Assembly: GCF_037975245.1 (NCBI RefSeq)
Contig: NC_092569.1
Coordinates: 2,025,501 to 2,089,500, forward strand
DNA length: 64,000 bases
DNA from: Apostichopus japonicus
Taxonomy: Eukaryota > Echinodermata > Holothuroidea > Aspidochirotida > Stichopodidae
Reading direction: 5' to 3'
Below are positions 40,650 through 53,399 of this stretch, one piece after another; the stretch's first letter is position 1, and each line of letters starts with the position of its first letter. Under the pieces are notes generated by a model. It had not been told where the DNA came from. It ran no database searches and saw only the letters and a list, made by a program, of their open reading frames with translations. The position numbers were made by a program, and so were the translations under genes.

Positions 40650-43600
40650 AAGTAGCTCTCCGTATAGTTCGGTTGTAAATAATTTTTACCAAAAGGGTTC
40701 GATTATTTCCCAAACACTCTTGTGGATTTGTCCTGCCAATGAAGATTACTTAATCTATTGATTAGTAACGTCATTCCATACTGTGTGTTTCACTGTATTA
40801 ATGCTGTATAAAAAAAGCCACTTGGAAAATTTCTGACATTTTTGCTACTTATTCGCTATTTTAGGTGATTCTGCTATAATAGCAATTACTTTTCAATGCA
40901 GGAATGGCAACGTTCCACAAACAGTTTGTCTGTTGCGAGAACGGAAGGCAAAACCCATTTACGATAAAAGTGATACACGCAGTTAATAGCCACAACTTCT
41001 TGGCTTACTAAGTGCCTAACGATAAATCAACGCATGTAGGCGGATTGATTTCGCTTGTAATATATTGATAGGGAACGGAACATTCACATTCAATGTCACG
41101 AATAAGTAAGCTGTTGTAATCTTAGTATTGTACAGAACAGTGCGTAGATATATAAAGAAAATAACCCATTATGACAGCAGCACATGACATGCATGCAGCT
41201 GTATATGCATAACAGTGTAATGAGAAACAATGTTATGTCAATGGTACAGTAACGTCGGGCTGTTATGTTATATACAGATAAACTGCAATATGGTCAACAG
41301 TGCTATATGAAATAATAGGAATATTGAAAACAGTGCGGTGCAATAACAGGAATTTGACAACAGTGCGAAACAATTACATTAATAAGTTGTTAATATAGTT
41401 GTGTCATGGTTAACACTCACAAACAATATCGCAATAGCAATAATACAGAGTTAAATACGACATTGTTTGTTCAATATATACAAAGGATATATACAGAATC
41501 GATCGCCAATTCTCGATACAGCTTACGGGAAAATTTATATAAATATAGATCAGAGATTATGCACGAATCGTTAAGTATCATTGAAAGGTTATGTCTTTGT
41601 TCTAGTGCCAAACTTCACCTTTCAACCTCTTCCTTCAAATTTAAGCAAGAATTTAATGAGTTTTTAATATCGTGTTATCAATATAAGTTGTGATATTTCA
41701 GTCTTTACAAAAACAAATAGCCTGTCAAGGTTATTGAAAGATATATTGATAAGCAACTTCAAAACAATACCTCATCTTGTTATAATTATGTTTGACTTGT
41801 TCCATTATGAACAAAATGTCCATAGTTTCTTGCAATCGAGGTGAAGTGCATAATTATCTTGATTTTCAGGATGAATAAATAATTAGACGGTAGTTAATTA
41901 GATTTTTGCCTTCACAAAATTTTGAGAGATAGCTCGACAAATCAGTGTTTCATTTTTATTAGTCGTAAACCATTGTAAAGGCTCAGGGTACTTCTTCATC
42001 GTTCCACGAACATAGGGCGATGTCATAGGTCATATCATTGTGAAGGTAACTGCGATTTTTCAATATTTTGATATTATATTTCACTATACTACATATGTTA
42101 AGGAAACGCGAGTTTTTGGTGTGCTCATGTTTGCTACATTGAATTATCATTGAAATATACGATTGTAAACCATAAACACTTACGAATGTTAGTGTTGTAA
42201 ATTAAAGTGTTTTAGAGTAACACAACAAATTCATTTACCGAGAAGCCACTGTTTGCTCGCAGTAGTAAGGTCGGGTGGGTTGGGGGTGGGTGGGGGTGGG
42301 GTGATGAAATGGTGATGAATCTGTGCAAATGGAGGGTATACAGTTAAGTAAAAGGCTTTGCAACTTCGTACTGTTTTTCGAACAGTGTAGTATAGCCAAA
42401 ACAGATTTTGTGAAAATCAAGAACCCTAATCACTATTCTAATGAGCAGGACTTCTACCGTACAATGCTCAATTTAAAAATTATTATAGGAGATTATAATT
42501 TCCGTATGCTGAGATAAATTTTCTTTTTCTTCGTCTCAAAATTCGTCAGTCAATAGAACTAAAAACTCGTGGGAAGCATTAATTCGTCACCAAGAAGATT
42601 ATAGGCAATTTCTTTCATCGACTTTAAAGTAAGCAGTATAGATCCCTATACACTCGAAACGCCTGGGAGCTGTTTGTTTACCTCAAGACGATTGCGACGA
42701 GTCTCCGTACGTCAGAAAAAAAAACCTTTAAGAACCTCACGTTTTGTAAATAATTTGAAAATCTGGTCGCTTTGAGGCATGTAATGAACTACGAGTTCGT
42801 ATAGGAATACGTGTACGAGCGTTCACGACTCCTGTGTGTATATAATTCGATATTCCTCAATTATGATGGTACGCCATTGCGGCTGCGTATGAGCCCGATT
42901 TTCTGTGTGTTGTTTTTACGTATAGTCATTACACTAACGAAACGAGTCAATTAAGTGCTGCTAGGATTCACAGGAGGAGGAATTATAGTAGGGGAAAACG
43001 TGGTTAGGATGACAGTATGGATCTAAATAATTTATTCATTGGAAATAAAATTCCCATTGTCCCTCATGGTACAGCGATGAGATAAATAGGGAGGTTGTCC
43101 TATACATAGTAAGACGTCTATAAATTATTTCGACGGTTGGTCATATATGCTGGAGAAATAACAACTTTAGGGAGTAAAAAGAATTAAGGAAATTGTTACA
43201 GTTGGCTCAATTTTAGCCACGTTATAACAAAAACTACAGAGTAAGTTGAATATTTGTTCGACATGATTAGACATGTATTATTTTGTTAATGTCTTTCTAT
43301 ATGACTACCAGTAAGTCGGAGTAAGGGTAACATACAAGATGATTCCAACTACCACACCCCCTTCACTGTGCTCCCTCCCCTCCCCTCCTCTATCTGATGA
43401 CGTCACTGACAGAGGCTTTTGCATCTGCCCTTTAAGCAAGGCTTTCATATCAGCACCATGGTCACTATTAATTATTATTAATAAGTTTTGAAAATATACA
43501 TGATTGATTTTGCAGGACGGTGCCCAACCTAGACGCCAGGGTTTATTACTATTGTGTAGTCCTATATAACAAAGTTCCATCAAAACAACATGTTTATATA

Positions 43601-44085
43601 TCAATTGGGACAGATAAATATTGACATATCTTTAACGTAAAATACTAACAAGAGGCTAGGAAACATTTAGGGTTTCTAGGAACTATTTAAACCTGACTTT
43701 TATCCAAGAAAAAAAAAACTTTTTGTTCAACATTGATAAATTTACCAGAAATTATATTGCTTTTAATGACGTTTGCACTCGGGTATAAAAATATGGTATA
43801 TATAAGGGAAAAATCTACGCTATGACTGTCATTGTCTTTAAACCTTCAAAATGTGAGTTAAAAAGGCAAATGCATTGTAATCATACTGCAGATACATAAA
43901 TTTGAGACAAAAAATAACACAATCAGAAAATTATTCTTTGTTTGTACCAACTTATGTATTTCATGTTATATTTTATCTACATGACCATAAACTGAAATTT
44001 AGTAGGTTAATTTCTTACATGAATAAAGGAAGAAAAATACCTCTTGTCCCTGTACAAAAGTGAATCAGTGAAACAAATACACCCC
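40650..44085. other. No gene seen
   Basis: AT-rich DNA. Frames at 41406-41693 and 42323-42517 lack recognisable motifs and codon bias, and a G-rich patch is at 42268-42302. Confidence 0.5.
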
Positions 44086-44089
44086 ACAA

Positions 44090-45180
44090 CTGCAAGGGAG
44101 TGTCATTTAGCACCAAGAAGAAACACCATTAATGGCTTACAATACAGTTCTGAGGGGCGTACCAATACGCCCCGCTACTGGTTGGAGTGTCATTTAGCAC
44201 CAAGAAGTAACAACATTTAGTGGCTTGCAATACAGTTCTGAGGGGCGTACCAATACGCCCCACTACTGGTTGGAGTGTCATTTAGCAACAAGAAGTTACA
44301 AAATTTAGTGGCTTGCAATACAGTTCTAAGGGGCGTACCAATACGCCCCGCTACAGGTTGGAGTGTCATTTAGCACCAAGAACTAACACCATTAAGGGGC
44401 ATACCAATACGCCCTGCTACTGGTTGGAGTGTCATTTAGCACCAAGAAGTAACAACATTTAGTGGCTTGCAATACAGTTCTGAGGGGCGTACCAATACGC
44501 CCCGCTACTGGTTGGAGTGTCATTTAGCACCAAGAACTAACACCATTAAGGGGCGTACCAATACGCCCCGCTACTGGTTGGAGTGTCATTTAGCACCAAG
44601 AAGTAACAACATTTAGTGGCTTGCAATACAGTTCTGAGGGGCGTACCAATACGCCCCGCTACTGGTTGGAGTGTCATTTAGCACCAAGAACTAACACCAT
44701 TAAGGGGCGTACCAATACGCCCCACTACTGGTTGGAGTGTCATTTAGCACCAAGAAGTAACAAAATTGAGTGGCTTGCAATACAGTTCTAAGGGGCGTAC
44801 CAGTACGCCCCGCTACTGGTTGGAGTGTCATTTAGCACCAAGAAGTAACAACATTTAGTGGCTTGCAATACAGTTCTGAGGGGCGTACCAATACGCCCCA
44901 CTACTGGTTGGAGTGTCATTTAGCAACAAGAAGTTACAAAATTTAGTGGCTTGCAATACAGTTCTAAGGGGCGTACCAATACGCCCCGCTACTGGTTGGA
45001 GTGTCATTTAGCACCAAGAACTAACACCATTAAGGGGCGTACCAATATGCCCCGCTACTGGTTGGAGTGTCATTTAGCACCAAGAAGTAACAAAATTTAG
45101 TGGCTTGCAATACAGTTCTGAGAGGTGTACCAAAACGCCCCGCTAATGGTTGGAGTGTCATTTAGCACCAAGAAGTTACA
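44090..45180. repeat. Hairpin satellite, 13 hairpins at 88/66-bp spacing
   Basis: Each unit holds GGGGCGTACCAATACGCCCC, a perfect 8-bp stem with a CCAA loop, then CTACTGGTTGGAGTGTCATT. Hairpins start at 44154, 44242, 44330, 44396, 44484, 44550, 44638, 44704, 44792, 44880, 44968, 45034 and 45122. The gaps are 88 or 66 only. The 66-bp unit lacks the 22-bp stretch around TTAGTGGCTTGCAATACAG. Three copies (44396, 45034, 45122) have stem changes. Decayed units continue to about 45380. Confidence 0.95.
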
Positions 45181-45559
45181 CCATTAGTTCTGAAATAACA
45201 TAATAACACCATTAGGTGGCTAAGAATGCAGTTCTGAAGTCCGTACCGATACACCCCCTACTGCTCGGAGTGTCAGTTAGCAATAAGAAATTACATCATT
45301 AATAACAACAATAAGTGGCTTACAATGCAGTTCTGAAGGATGTACTATTCAGACTCTCAGATTGCTCTAATGGGCATACTGATACCCCTACTAATAATTT
45401 TTCACCAAAAAAATACAATAATAAGAGAAAGTCACTGTAACCTTACCCCCCCCCCCCCCTCCCCCCCTTTTTATTTCACACACACTTAAAACAAGCATTT
45501 TAGGATTTGCAGAGTAGAAGACCATGTGGCTGTTTCAGTGTTGCCACTTCCTGAACACA

Positions 45560-46400
45560 TATACCCTACAAGACAATTAACCTCCCTGTTGTCCCCAAAT
45601 GACCTTTGACCTTCACCAAAATCAATACGCTTCTTTTAATCAGTGCTATAAACTTTTTTTTCATCCTCTGTGATCTAGGATCATCCCTAGCAACAATAGT
45701 CACATTAAGTTCTGTGCCATCATCCCATCAAAGTTTCCTTGCAATGGTTTTCCTCTTGAACGCAATGGCCAGACCAAACAGACTCAGTGTGAGCATTTCT
45801 GTGTCATCTTCAGAAAAAAAGAGAGAAATAAAACTTTATTCTACACTGACAGTCTAACCATTTTATTTATTTTTTATCTGTTGCATTGATAGTAAAAAAA
45901 CAAATGAACAAAGACTGCAAATGTTTTTTGATATGATAAGTTAGCAGAACTATACTGTCATATGATTGCAGTGCTATCACTCTGCTGTCCTCTACAATCT
46001 GAGTAATACTATGACAGAGGTCACATTTCTGCCTGTATTAGTAGCCTACATGTTGTTCCCATTATACAAGTGAAGATTCCATTTGAATGTAATGTGTCCC
46101 CTTGGAGTAATATTGAATTAAAACATTGAATTTAATTTGATGTGACATTTGACCTATGTTTCTGGGGGGGGGGGGGGGGGTCTGCTAGACATAGACTTTA
46201 ACCCTAAAACACCTTCATACCAAGTTTTAAGAAAATCAACCCAGTCATTGAAGAGGACTGTTTGACATAAAATTGGACACCCCACACAGACAACTTTTAC
46301 CCCTCCCTCAGTCAAACACTTCCGGTGACCATGCAATACCCCACAATGAATGACCCCTATTGGGAAAACTAACCACTACCATGGCAACTGTTGCGTAATA
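45560..46400. repeat. TTTGACC-type degenerate repeat with poly-G
   Basis: Blocks such as ATGACCTTTGACCTTC and ATACCAAGTTTTAAGAAAAT, shared with 47180-48130 and with 20010-20060 (CTACCAAGTTTGAAGAAAAT). A G run lies at 46164. No coding sense. Confidence 0.5.
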
Positions 46401-47179
46401 CTGTTAATGGTCCAACTTGCAAAGGAACTACAATATTGTACCTAATCCTTCCTATGAGAGTGATTAGATAACAATTATTTGAAAATTCACATACTGTAAG
46501 AGAGCGATTCTGTGTGCACAACACAAAGTTATGTGTTATGTGTAGACAAGGACTTTCCATACACACTTTCAATGTCTTAATGCATAGGTCATTGCAACCT
46601 GAATATACAATATGGAGGAATGAGATGAATAACTGCTCGGCAAAAATTCTTCTATAAAAACAAAATTCATAGTAGTCACCTTTACCTCAATGCTCATCTG
46701 ATGCCTGGTTTCCCCTATTTTGATGTGCTTGTTTGCTAACCAAAGTTTTGTATCTTTACATTCTTGTCTGGATTTCTCTCTCTCAGCTCCTTACAGGCTG
46801 TCAGATTGTGGATGCCACCAATAACTTCATAATGGTATCCATTTGCCTGAAAGAAAAATTTGTTACAAAATGTGAAAATGAATATATCAGTAACTTAAGT
46901 CAAAGTAGCGTAATGTCAGACTTTTGTCCTCAAAGATCAGGTGTAATTGACATGCAAACAGAAAGCCACAGGGCTTAGTGATTCCTTTGCCTATTGTTAT
47001 TGTAGGGCATTGGAGGGGAGAGTTCTACTGAGTACATGGGATCCACAGTGGAATGGAAAAAAAATCTCTTGCAACTATTAGCAAAGGAGAACTAAATGTG
47101 TACTCAAAGATATGGTGTGGACAACCCTGAGTTATCATGTTTTCAAAGGTTTTTAATATTATGATGTATGTAGGAATCC

Positions 47180-48130
47180 ACATGTCAAGTAAAAGATCTG
47201 TTCATGTTGTTCTTCTTGTCTAGGGCTAATATTGCCATGTGCATGGTGAGGTACCATGTTCAAGAAGTTTTTCAGACTGAAATTAACTGACCTTGAGTGA
47301 CGTTGACCGAAACAGCCCAAAAAAAAGAAGACAAATGCTTAATTCCTATCAAATTTGAAATTTACCAAAACTTCACTTCTTCAGCTAGAAAAGTTGTCAG
47401 TTGTTGACCACTAGTGACCTCAAATGACCTTGACTTCTCCCAACACACTATCAGCTGAGTATTTACTAAGAGTGTCTTCATACTGAGCATTAACTTCATG
47501 CAAGCTGTACTTAGTGAGATATGTTTTCAGAATTTAACTAAAATGTACCTCAAATGACATTTGACCTCAAAAAAGTTAACATTATAGATGGCAAGTATTC
47601 AATCAGAGGAACAAATTTGACATTCTATGTAGCTTTATTCTTTGACTTAGCTCATTCACAGAGTTTTCAGGTTTAGACCATTGGTTATCTCATATGACCT
47701 TTGGCCCCTCCCAAAGCAATAACAGTGAAGAATTTACTAAGGTGGTAGATACCGAATACATTCTTCTAATTGTTCAAAGTGTGAACTATATGTAAGCTGT
47801 ACATGGTGAGATAACCTGTTAACAAAGTTTCAGATTTTTAGGTGGTGTGGACCTCAAACAATTTTTGACGTACTAAGTAACAGCAAGTGGTAAGCACTCG
47901 ATTGAGGGATAAGCATACTAATTTCACTTAACCTTTACTTCAGTAAGGTCATTTATGGGGTTTATAACTGTTGACCACTGGCAATTAAATAACAATTGCA
48001 GCTGAGAATTTGCTAAGGGGTAGCTTTCTACCAAGTATGAACTTCATGCATATTGCACTTGTTGAATTATCAAAGTTTTCAAAATTTGAGCTAAGGCATC
48101 TCTCTCTCACATATCACTGCTGCATGGTTT
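47180..48130. repeat. Diverged tandem repeat, ATGACCTTTGACC family
   Basis: Recurring blocks: CTCAAATGACCTTTGACC, GAATTTACTAAGGG, GTATGAACTTCATGCAAGC, GTACTTAGTGAGATA and CAAAGTTTTCA, every 250 bp or so with heavy divergence. Confidence 0.6.
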
Positions 48131-48305
48131 TTGATAAACAATTATGAAGCACTCCATTATAAAAATCACTTTATAATCAAGTGCTGATTACTCACCGTGG
48201 GTTCTGAAAAATTCTCCAAGTTTTCCAAAGTTGTTGCTATAACAGTCAGTGGTTGATATTGTGGTTGTTAAATTCTAACATAGCCTCTTTTAGTTTGGTG
48301 AGAAA

Positions 48306-48370
48306 TTACACATTCACTTCTCTCAACTTCCGACCAACTTCTAGATTTTCTATGTCAATATTTGCAACAC
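48306..48370 (-). CDS. Unknown gene, last coding exon
   Basis: After the acceptor ACTTCTCCACAG it reads VANIDIENLEVGRKLREVNV then TAA. Frame follows from 49161-49303, with GTTCTTAG/GGTGTTG giving Gly at the junction. The acidic-then-basic tail looks like a short helix. No homologue recalled. Confidence 0.65.
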
Positions 48371-49160
48371 CTGTGGAGAAGTAAAAACGATGGTAAGTAA
48401 ATTTCTGCAAAGCTAACATCAACTGACAGGGAAATGCCATACATGTTGGTATGCAAAATGTTTTCCGTAAACTTTGTAAAGCTAAAAATACTATTCAAAC
48501 CAAATGTACACAGTGACTATAATGATTGTTAAAGTATGTTGAAAAGCAATGTTCAATTAATGAACACATTATTAATGGGGTTCTGACCCCTCCCCGATAA
48601 CACTCAAATAAAAACTGATACTTCTATTGATGTTGTAAATTTCTGGTGAAAAGTCAACAGTTGAGGCAGTTCTTAATGGGCATGCAGTAGGAGGCATACA
48701 GATGGCTCAGTATGAAGGACACTGCACAGAAACTGATGTAAAATGAATTTAACAGCTGCCTACTGTCCTTTTAGTTGTGGGTTGCTGAATATTACTCATA
48801 CAGTATGCGGGCCCACCATGGTAGCCACAGGAGGAAATTTTGACTAACAAAAGGCCAAAAATAGATTGCTGAAAATGGAAGATGATTGTTTTAGCATCTA
48901 GGACAAACTTTTATCAATGTTTTTTCGTGTTGAAAATTAACGCTTATTCAAATTCTCTTCAATTTTTTTTTTGTCCAGTAAATTGGTGAACCAAAAGGGT
49001 TGGGTTTTTTTTTCCCTTTGTTTTTTGGTGGGCCAGATTAGATTGTCTGGCATGCTCAATCTGGCTAGTAGGGGCCCCTGTTCTAAAACCACAACAGTTC
49101 CAATTCCTGAGGCAGTATATTGTACTGCTACCGTACCTGACAGCTTCTAAGGGTTCTCAC

Positions 49161-49303
49161 CTAAGAATGCTGCATTAACTTCCTTCTTGATGAATTCTAA
49201 AGGGCTGACAACTGGCTGATCCTTATTACTCTTCCTCTTTTTGTGAAGCACAGGTAACTTGTGCTGAGCCTTTCTTTTCTCTTTACTTCCTGATGTTGAA
49301 GGT
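49161..49303 (-). CDS. Unknown gene, penultimate exon (Lys-rich)
   Basis: Bounded by TTTTAAAACAG and GTGAGA. Encodes PSTSGSKEKRKAQHKLPV, LHKKRKSNKDQ, then PLEFIKKEVNAAFL. The basic KKRK run could be a nuclear localisation signal (inference). Phase 2 in, phase 1 out, joining perfectly to 48306-48370. Upstream exons were not identified; a possible noncoding exon ends at a CATCAAAG/GTGAGT donor near 49836. Family not recognised. Confidence 0.65.
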
Positions 49304-50455
49304 CTGTTTTAAAGTGGAAAAGAGCAGTTAGTAAACCTGAATATGATAATATGCTAGTGTCCTTGGACTCCAATATCTCAACCCCAATCTTGGCCCAATG
49401 TCTGACCCAGAGGGGAGAAGGGGTACACATGAGGCTTTCACCCCCATGAAATTGAAGACTGTAAACATTTTACTGCACTGGTGCATGTCAGTCTCTGAAG
49501 CAATAATATTCCTTGTTACTATATTATATTGATTCAAAACTAATTATATAGTTGCAATAAACTTTTAGGATTTTGGAGTAGCCGACAACAGGAACGAAAT
49601 TAGGATTTAGGAGCACTTCACGTTTTAACAATTTTGATATGTTAACACTATCCTGGCTTCACTGATTAAATAGGCTTAGGGCCTAGCTCTTGCTAGGTTG
49701 GAGTTGGAGTTGGACGTGACAATGTTATTTTCTACGAAATTTTAACAGATTTGTAGGTGCAAACAACAAAGACACGTTTTTTTTTAAATGAAAGCTGAAG
49801 GTTAAGGAACGTGAAGCATCAATCGAATTAGGACTCACCTTTGATGTTGTGACCTAGCCTACACAGACTTCAGTATAGAAATAGTGTGCACGTTACCTAG
49901 GGCCTAAGTTAGAGCCCGTAGAGGCCCCTTTTCTTCTAAGTTCTATTTGAGGCGTATTACAACGAACCGAACTTGTCAAAAAAATGGCAAAATCGCTTGG
50001 TCAATAACTTCCTGGGCTCCTGCCTTTAATTGTACCGTAAATTGTCGAGAGGAATAATAAATTTAAAATGCCGGTATATCCTAGTCATTGAATCAACTTG
50101 AAGTAGGCCTAACGTTTAATACTAACTCACATCATGTAGTGTACTTCACTTGTTCACCTTTGACCCTCAAGTTTTATGTCAAATTCACGTACGTACATAA
50201 TATAAGCTTAAGGAGGTAGCACTTGTATGTTACTACGCGACTGTGGTCGCCGTTTTCTTGTTCGTCGGAAAATATCACAGAAACAGATTGTAGTAGTAGA
50301 AACCGTCAGGAGTGTCACTCGTTGACTTGTTAAATGGCTGTCAGCTTTGCTTGTTATTGCACTTGCTTCAAGTAGCATTTTTTCACTCACAATCAAGTCA
50401 GAATTGATTGAAATATCTTTTCTAATCAGTTTGGGTTGTAGACAAGCCACACTAC

Positions 50456-50588
50456 ATGACACGGACGGTTTTTCGTCAAAGTCAGTCTAGAGCAATGTAT
50501 AGTGTGTCCATTATGTGTTTGCATGAACAACTTAAAAATAGTAATACACAAAATATGACGACAGATCATGAAGAAGTTCGAATTCAAG
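50456..50588 (+). CDS. Unknown divergent gene, exon 1
   Basis: ATG at 50456 (or the in-frame ATG at 50495) opens MYSVSIMCLHEQLKNSNTQN and MTTDHEEVRIQ, ending phase 1 at GTATAA. Lies about 600 bp from the probable 5' end of the minus-strand unknown gene, consistent with a shared promoter. Could be chance, as the exon is short. Confidence 0.4.
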
Positions 50589-50884
50589 GTATAACGTTAA
50601 TTGCTTGTCTACACTGCGGTTGGACACCTGCAATCACAAGTAAGTTACGCTTGGCAGTTACATTAGCACACTGCGGTTCAAGCGTCCTTTGACTCGAGTC
50701 AGAGAACAATAGTATTCACTGTTGATGTCAGTTCTGTATGAAGATAAAAAAACACTGATAATGTGCATTCTGACAGTTAACCCACCACAATGGAGGTTAT
50801 AGGTCGGTTAATTACGCGGTGACTTGATTCGGGTTTTCAAGAATGGTATGGTTTAGACATTTTATCCTTCACTGACCTTTTCAG

Positions 50885-50930
50885 GTTTGCCAAGCAGAAT
50901 TACCAGAGATCAATGTCTTAAACACCAGAA
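50885..50930 (+). CDS. Unknown divergent gene, exon 2
   Basis: CCTTTTCAG acceptor, then GLPSRITRDQCLKHQ in the frame set by exon 1, ending phase 2 at GTTATA. Another frame (VCQAELPEINVLNTR) is also open, so the frame choice rests on phase alone. Confidence 0.4.
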
Positions 50931-50974
50931 GTTATAAGTACCATATATTTGTCAAAACTCCTTTTTATTCTCAG

Positions 50975-51053
50975 AGGGTTATGGAATAATTTGTCTGAGA
51001 AAGTTGTACTTGCAAGTAGTGTACGAACATGGGAAGTATCACTTCCTTGGTAA
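50975..51053 (+). CDS. Unknown divergent gene, exon 3
   Basis: TTTTTATTCTCAG acceptor, then LWNNLSEKVVLASSVRTWEV and SLPW with a stop at 51051. CTTG/GTAAGA at 51049 is also a good donor, so the gene may continue. An alternative frame stays open to 51139 (GYGIICLRKLYLQVVY and on). LWNNL...V resembles LINE RT tails, so a remnant is possible. Confidence 0.4.
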
Positions 51054-52129
51054 GAATGGCTTTGGGTGTTCATTTAGAATATTTGAGAACAAATGGAGAG
51101 TGAATGCTTCCAGGAAAGTACTTTTTGAAAACGCCTAGCAATTTTAGCGTGCTATGATTTGGGGCGATTGGCTATGCACTTTCAATTTATTTTAAAAGCA
51201 TACCCATATACATGCAAGAAACAAAAACTCCACTTGGTTATTCTTAACACAAAATATATTTCATTATACGGAAATAAGTCCAAAAATTTTCCTCACCTTA
51301 ATGCTGTTTGGGATCAGCGGTATATTTCGAATCTTCATGTAATTGGTGACAAGGGCTCTTTGGTTCCAAAAGTAGAGTCCCGACAAGTCCGAAAAAAAGA
51401 AAAATCATAAGTCTTCCTCTGCCACACACCAATTTCTTGGTCTCGTCATTTTATAAAATTATTATTTAGGCGTTTCGAACTTTTTCGCAACTTCGGCTCT
51501 ACGATTTTGCGTTTGGTGCATCCGTGCATGAGCAGTCTAACCTTGTCAGGGTATAAATACGTTGGTGGTCTGAACAACTCCCTGGTCTAACAAACGTATA
51601 CGTATGTGTATGCAACTACCACAGTGAAAATTTACGATATCAAATAATAGTGCGGATGTTTGTGGTAGAAAAAAGACAACAAAGTCTGGTTGAACATCTC
51701 CACGTTTGCGGTCAACATCGAGAGGGCCGATGAAAGATTATATTACGTAATCATTCCTATCACGTTGCGTTCTCTCACACAGGAAATGAAGGTTAACGTT
51801 TTTAAGTTGACGACATGCCCTGGCCTTAGCCTTTAATTAGAACTATACTTGTAAATAATGAAAACAGTGTGTTTGGGGAATAGGATCATTTATATACCTA
51901 CCAGTATGTGTATGCATGGAGGTAAAAAACAGGTAAAAAAAACAGGTAAATTGGAGGTAAAAACAGTTTTCCCTCCATGGTGTATGCATGTGTGCATGCG
52001 TGAGTGTATGTATGTATGCAATGCATGTACGTGTATAGGTATGGATGGATGGGAATAACAAAGAAGCTGCATTAAAAAAATATATGATGCATTTCATTGA
52101 AAATAAGGCTGCAGATATATAAATATATA

Positions 52130-52261
<132 letters not shown>

Positions 52262-52307
52262 TAAGTGATTGGAAGTAAAACAGCCAAATGTTTGGTTTTT
52301 GCAGAGC

Positions 52308-52334
52308 TTTCGAGCAAAACTAGCTCTTCTTCAG
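52308..52334 (-). other. Hammerhead-like core of Penelope type
   Basis: Minus strand: CTGAAGA, A, GAGC, loop TAGTTTT, GCTC, GAAA. This matches CUGAnGA - stem II - GAAA with an intact core apart from one extra A. Family knowledge: Penelope-like elements carry such motifs. Flanked by a TA array, as the Penelope-like fragment at 26870 is. Stems I and III were not verified. Confidence 0.5.
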
Positions 52335-52462
52335 TGCATGATCACCGAAAGTGACAAGGAGTAGCAGGAATTGAAACTATTTTATAGAGAAGATGTCGGC
52401 AAAGTTGTAAAGGCAAAGCGACTTACTGATTTCTGCTGAATTGAGCAGAAGTTTTAGAAATT

Positions 52463-52527
52463 CGGATTATTTTAATCCGCGTCGGATTATTTTAATCCGA
52501 TTCTGTCGTAATTGTCCGTCGGATTAA

Positions 52528-52534
<7 letters not shown>
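52463..52534. repeat. CGGATTA palindromes
   Basis: CGGATTATTTTAATCCG (7-bp stem, 3-nt loop) occurs at 52463-52479 and 52483-52499. A half site, CGGATTAAAATAAT, at 52520 merges into the TA array. Confidence 0.8.

Positions 52535-52601
<67 letters not shown>
52530..52601. repeat. TA then TTA microsatellite
   Basis: TA run to about 52567, switching to a TTA trinucleotide run. Confidence 0.97.
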
Positions 52602-53399
52602 GAAAACCAGAGAAATAAGATGACTCATAATTGACAAATAAGGAGTAAAGTTTTAGAAAATATATTAGAATTTCGGTCCCCTTGGGGGCCTTCGTTGGCA
52701 ATACTTGGCAGTCGAATGAAAAGTACAAAATATACTAGCACAATGAAAGTTTGACGCTAGATAAGTGTAAGTTGCATTGATGGAATTAAAAACCAAATAA
52801 ACCATGACTATACAGGAAGCGGATGAATGAGCAAAGAACGGATAACATGTTTGTAGAACTGATAGTTGTTAAGGCACTTAAGGGGTCCCAAGTATTTGTC
52901 GAGGCCGGTGACTTAATACGAAAGATCCAATCGATTTCTTTACGTTTACGTTCAGTAGCGAATTTGAAGTTCAAGGCAATTAAAATACATTTTTAGTTTT
53001 TGAGAGAATGTCTATGAAGATTGAAATGTTCGGAAACGGGGAATCTGATCAAATTATCACGAAATATACTATTTGTGATTAGTAAAACGTAAGCGGAACC
53101 GGGAGCCTGTTCACCTACATAATTGCCCTCTTTGCAAAGTACACAATAGAAAATGTAAATAACATACCACAAAAGAGGGAATGGGGATAGTTGACTATAG
53201 TCTTAGACCCGTTACCGTTAAATATCATTGAATTTCTGTTATTTTATGTGATTCCTGAAGAACAGATAAATGAAACGTTAACCTATGTGTACAACAAATT
53301 TTACATCATTACTCACTATCACACATTCCCACTAGGATATTTTTAGTATTCAACAGGGTTGTATAGTATTTAGGTTGTCCCTTGCAATTTTAAAGTGCG

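Noticed and set aside
43305-43604. 99-codon minus-strand frame
   Set aside because: No recognisable motif and no exon boundaries; it overlaps a CCCTCCCC low-complexity patch.
49197-49537. Overlapping minus-strand frames of 69 to 77 codons
   Set aside because: They run through the supported splice acceptor of the Lys-rich exon in other frames and show no protein-like pattern.
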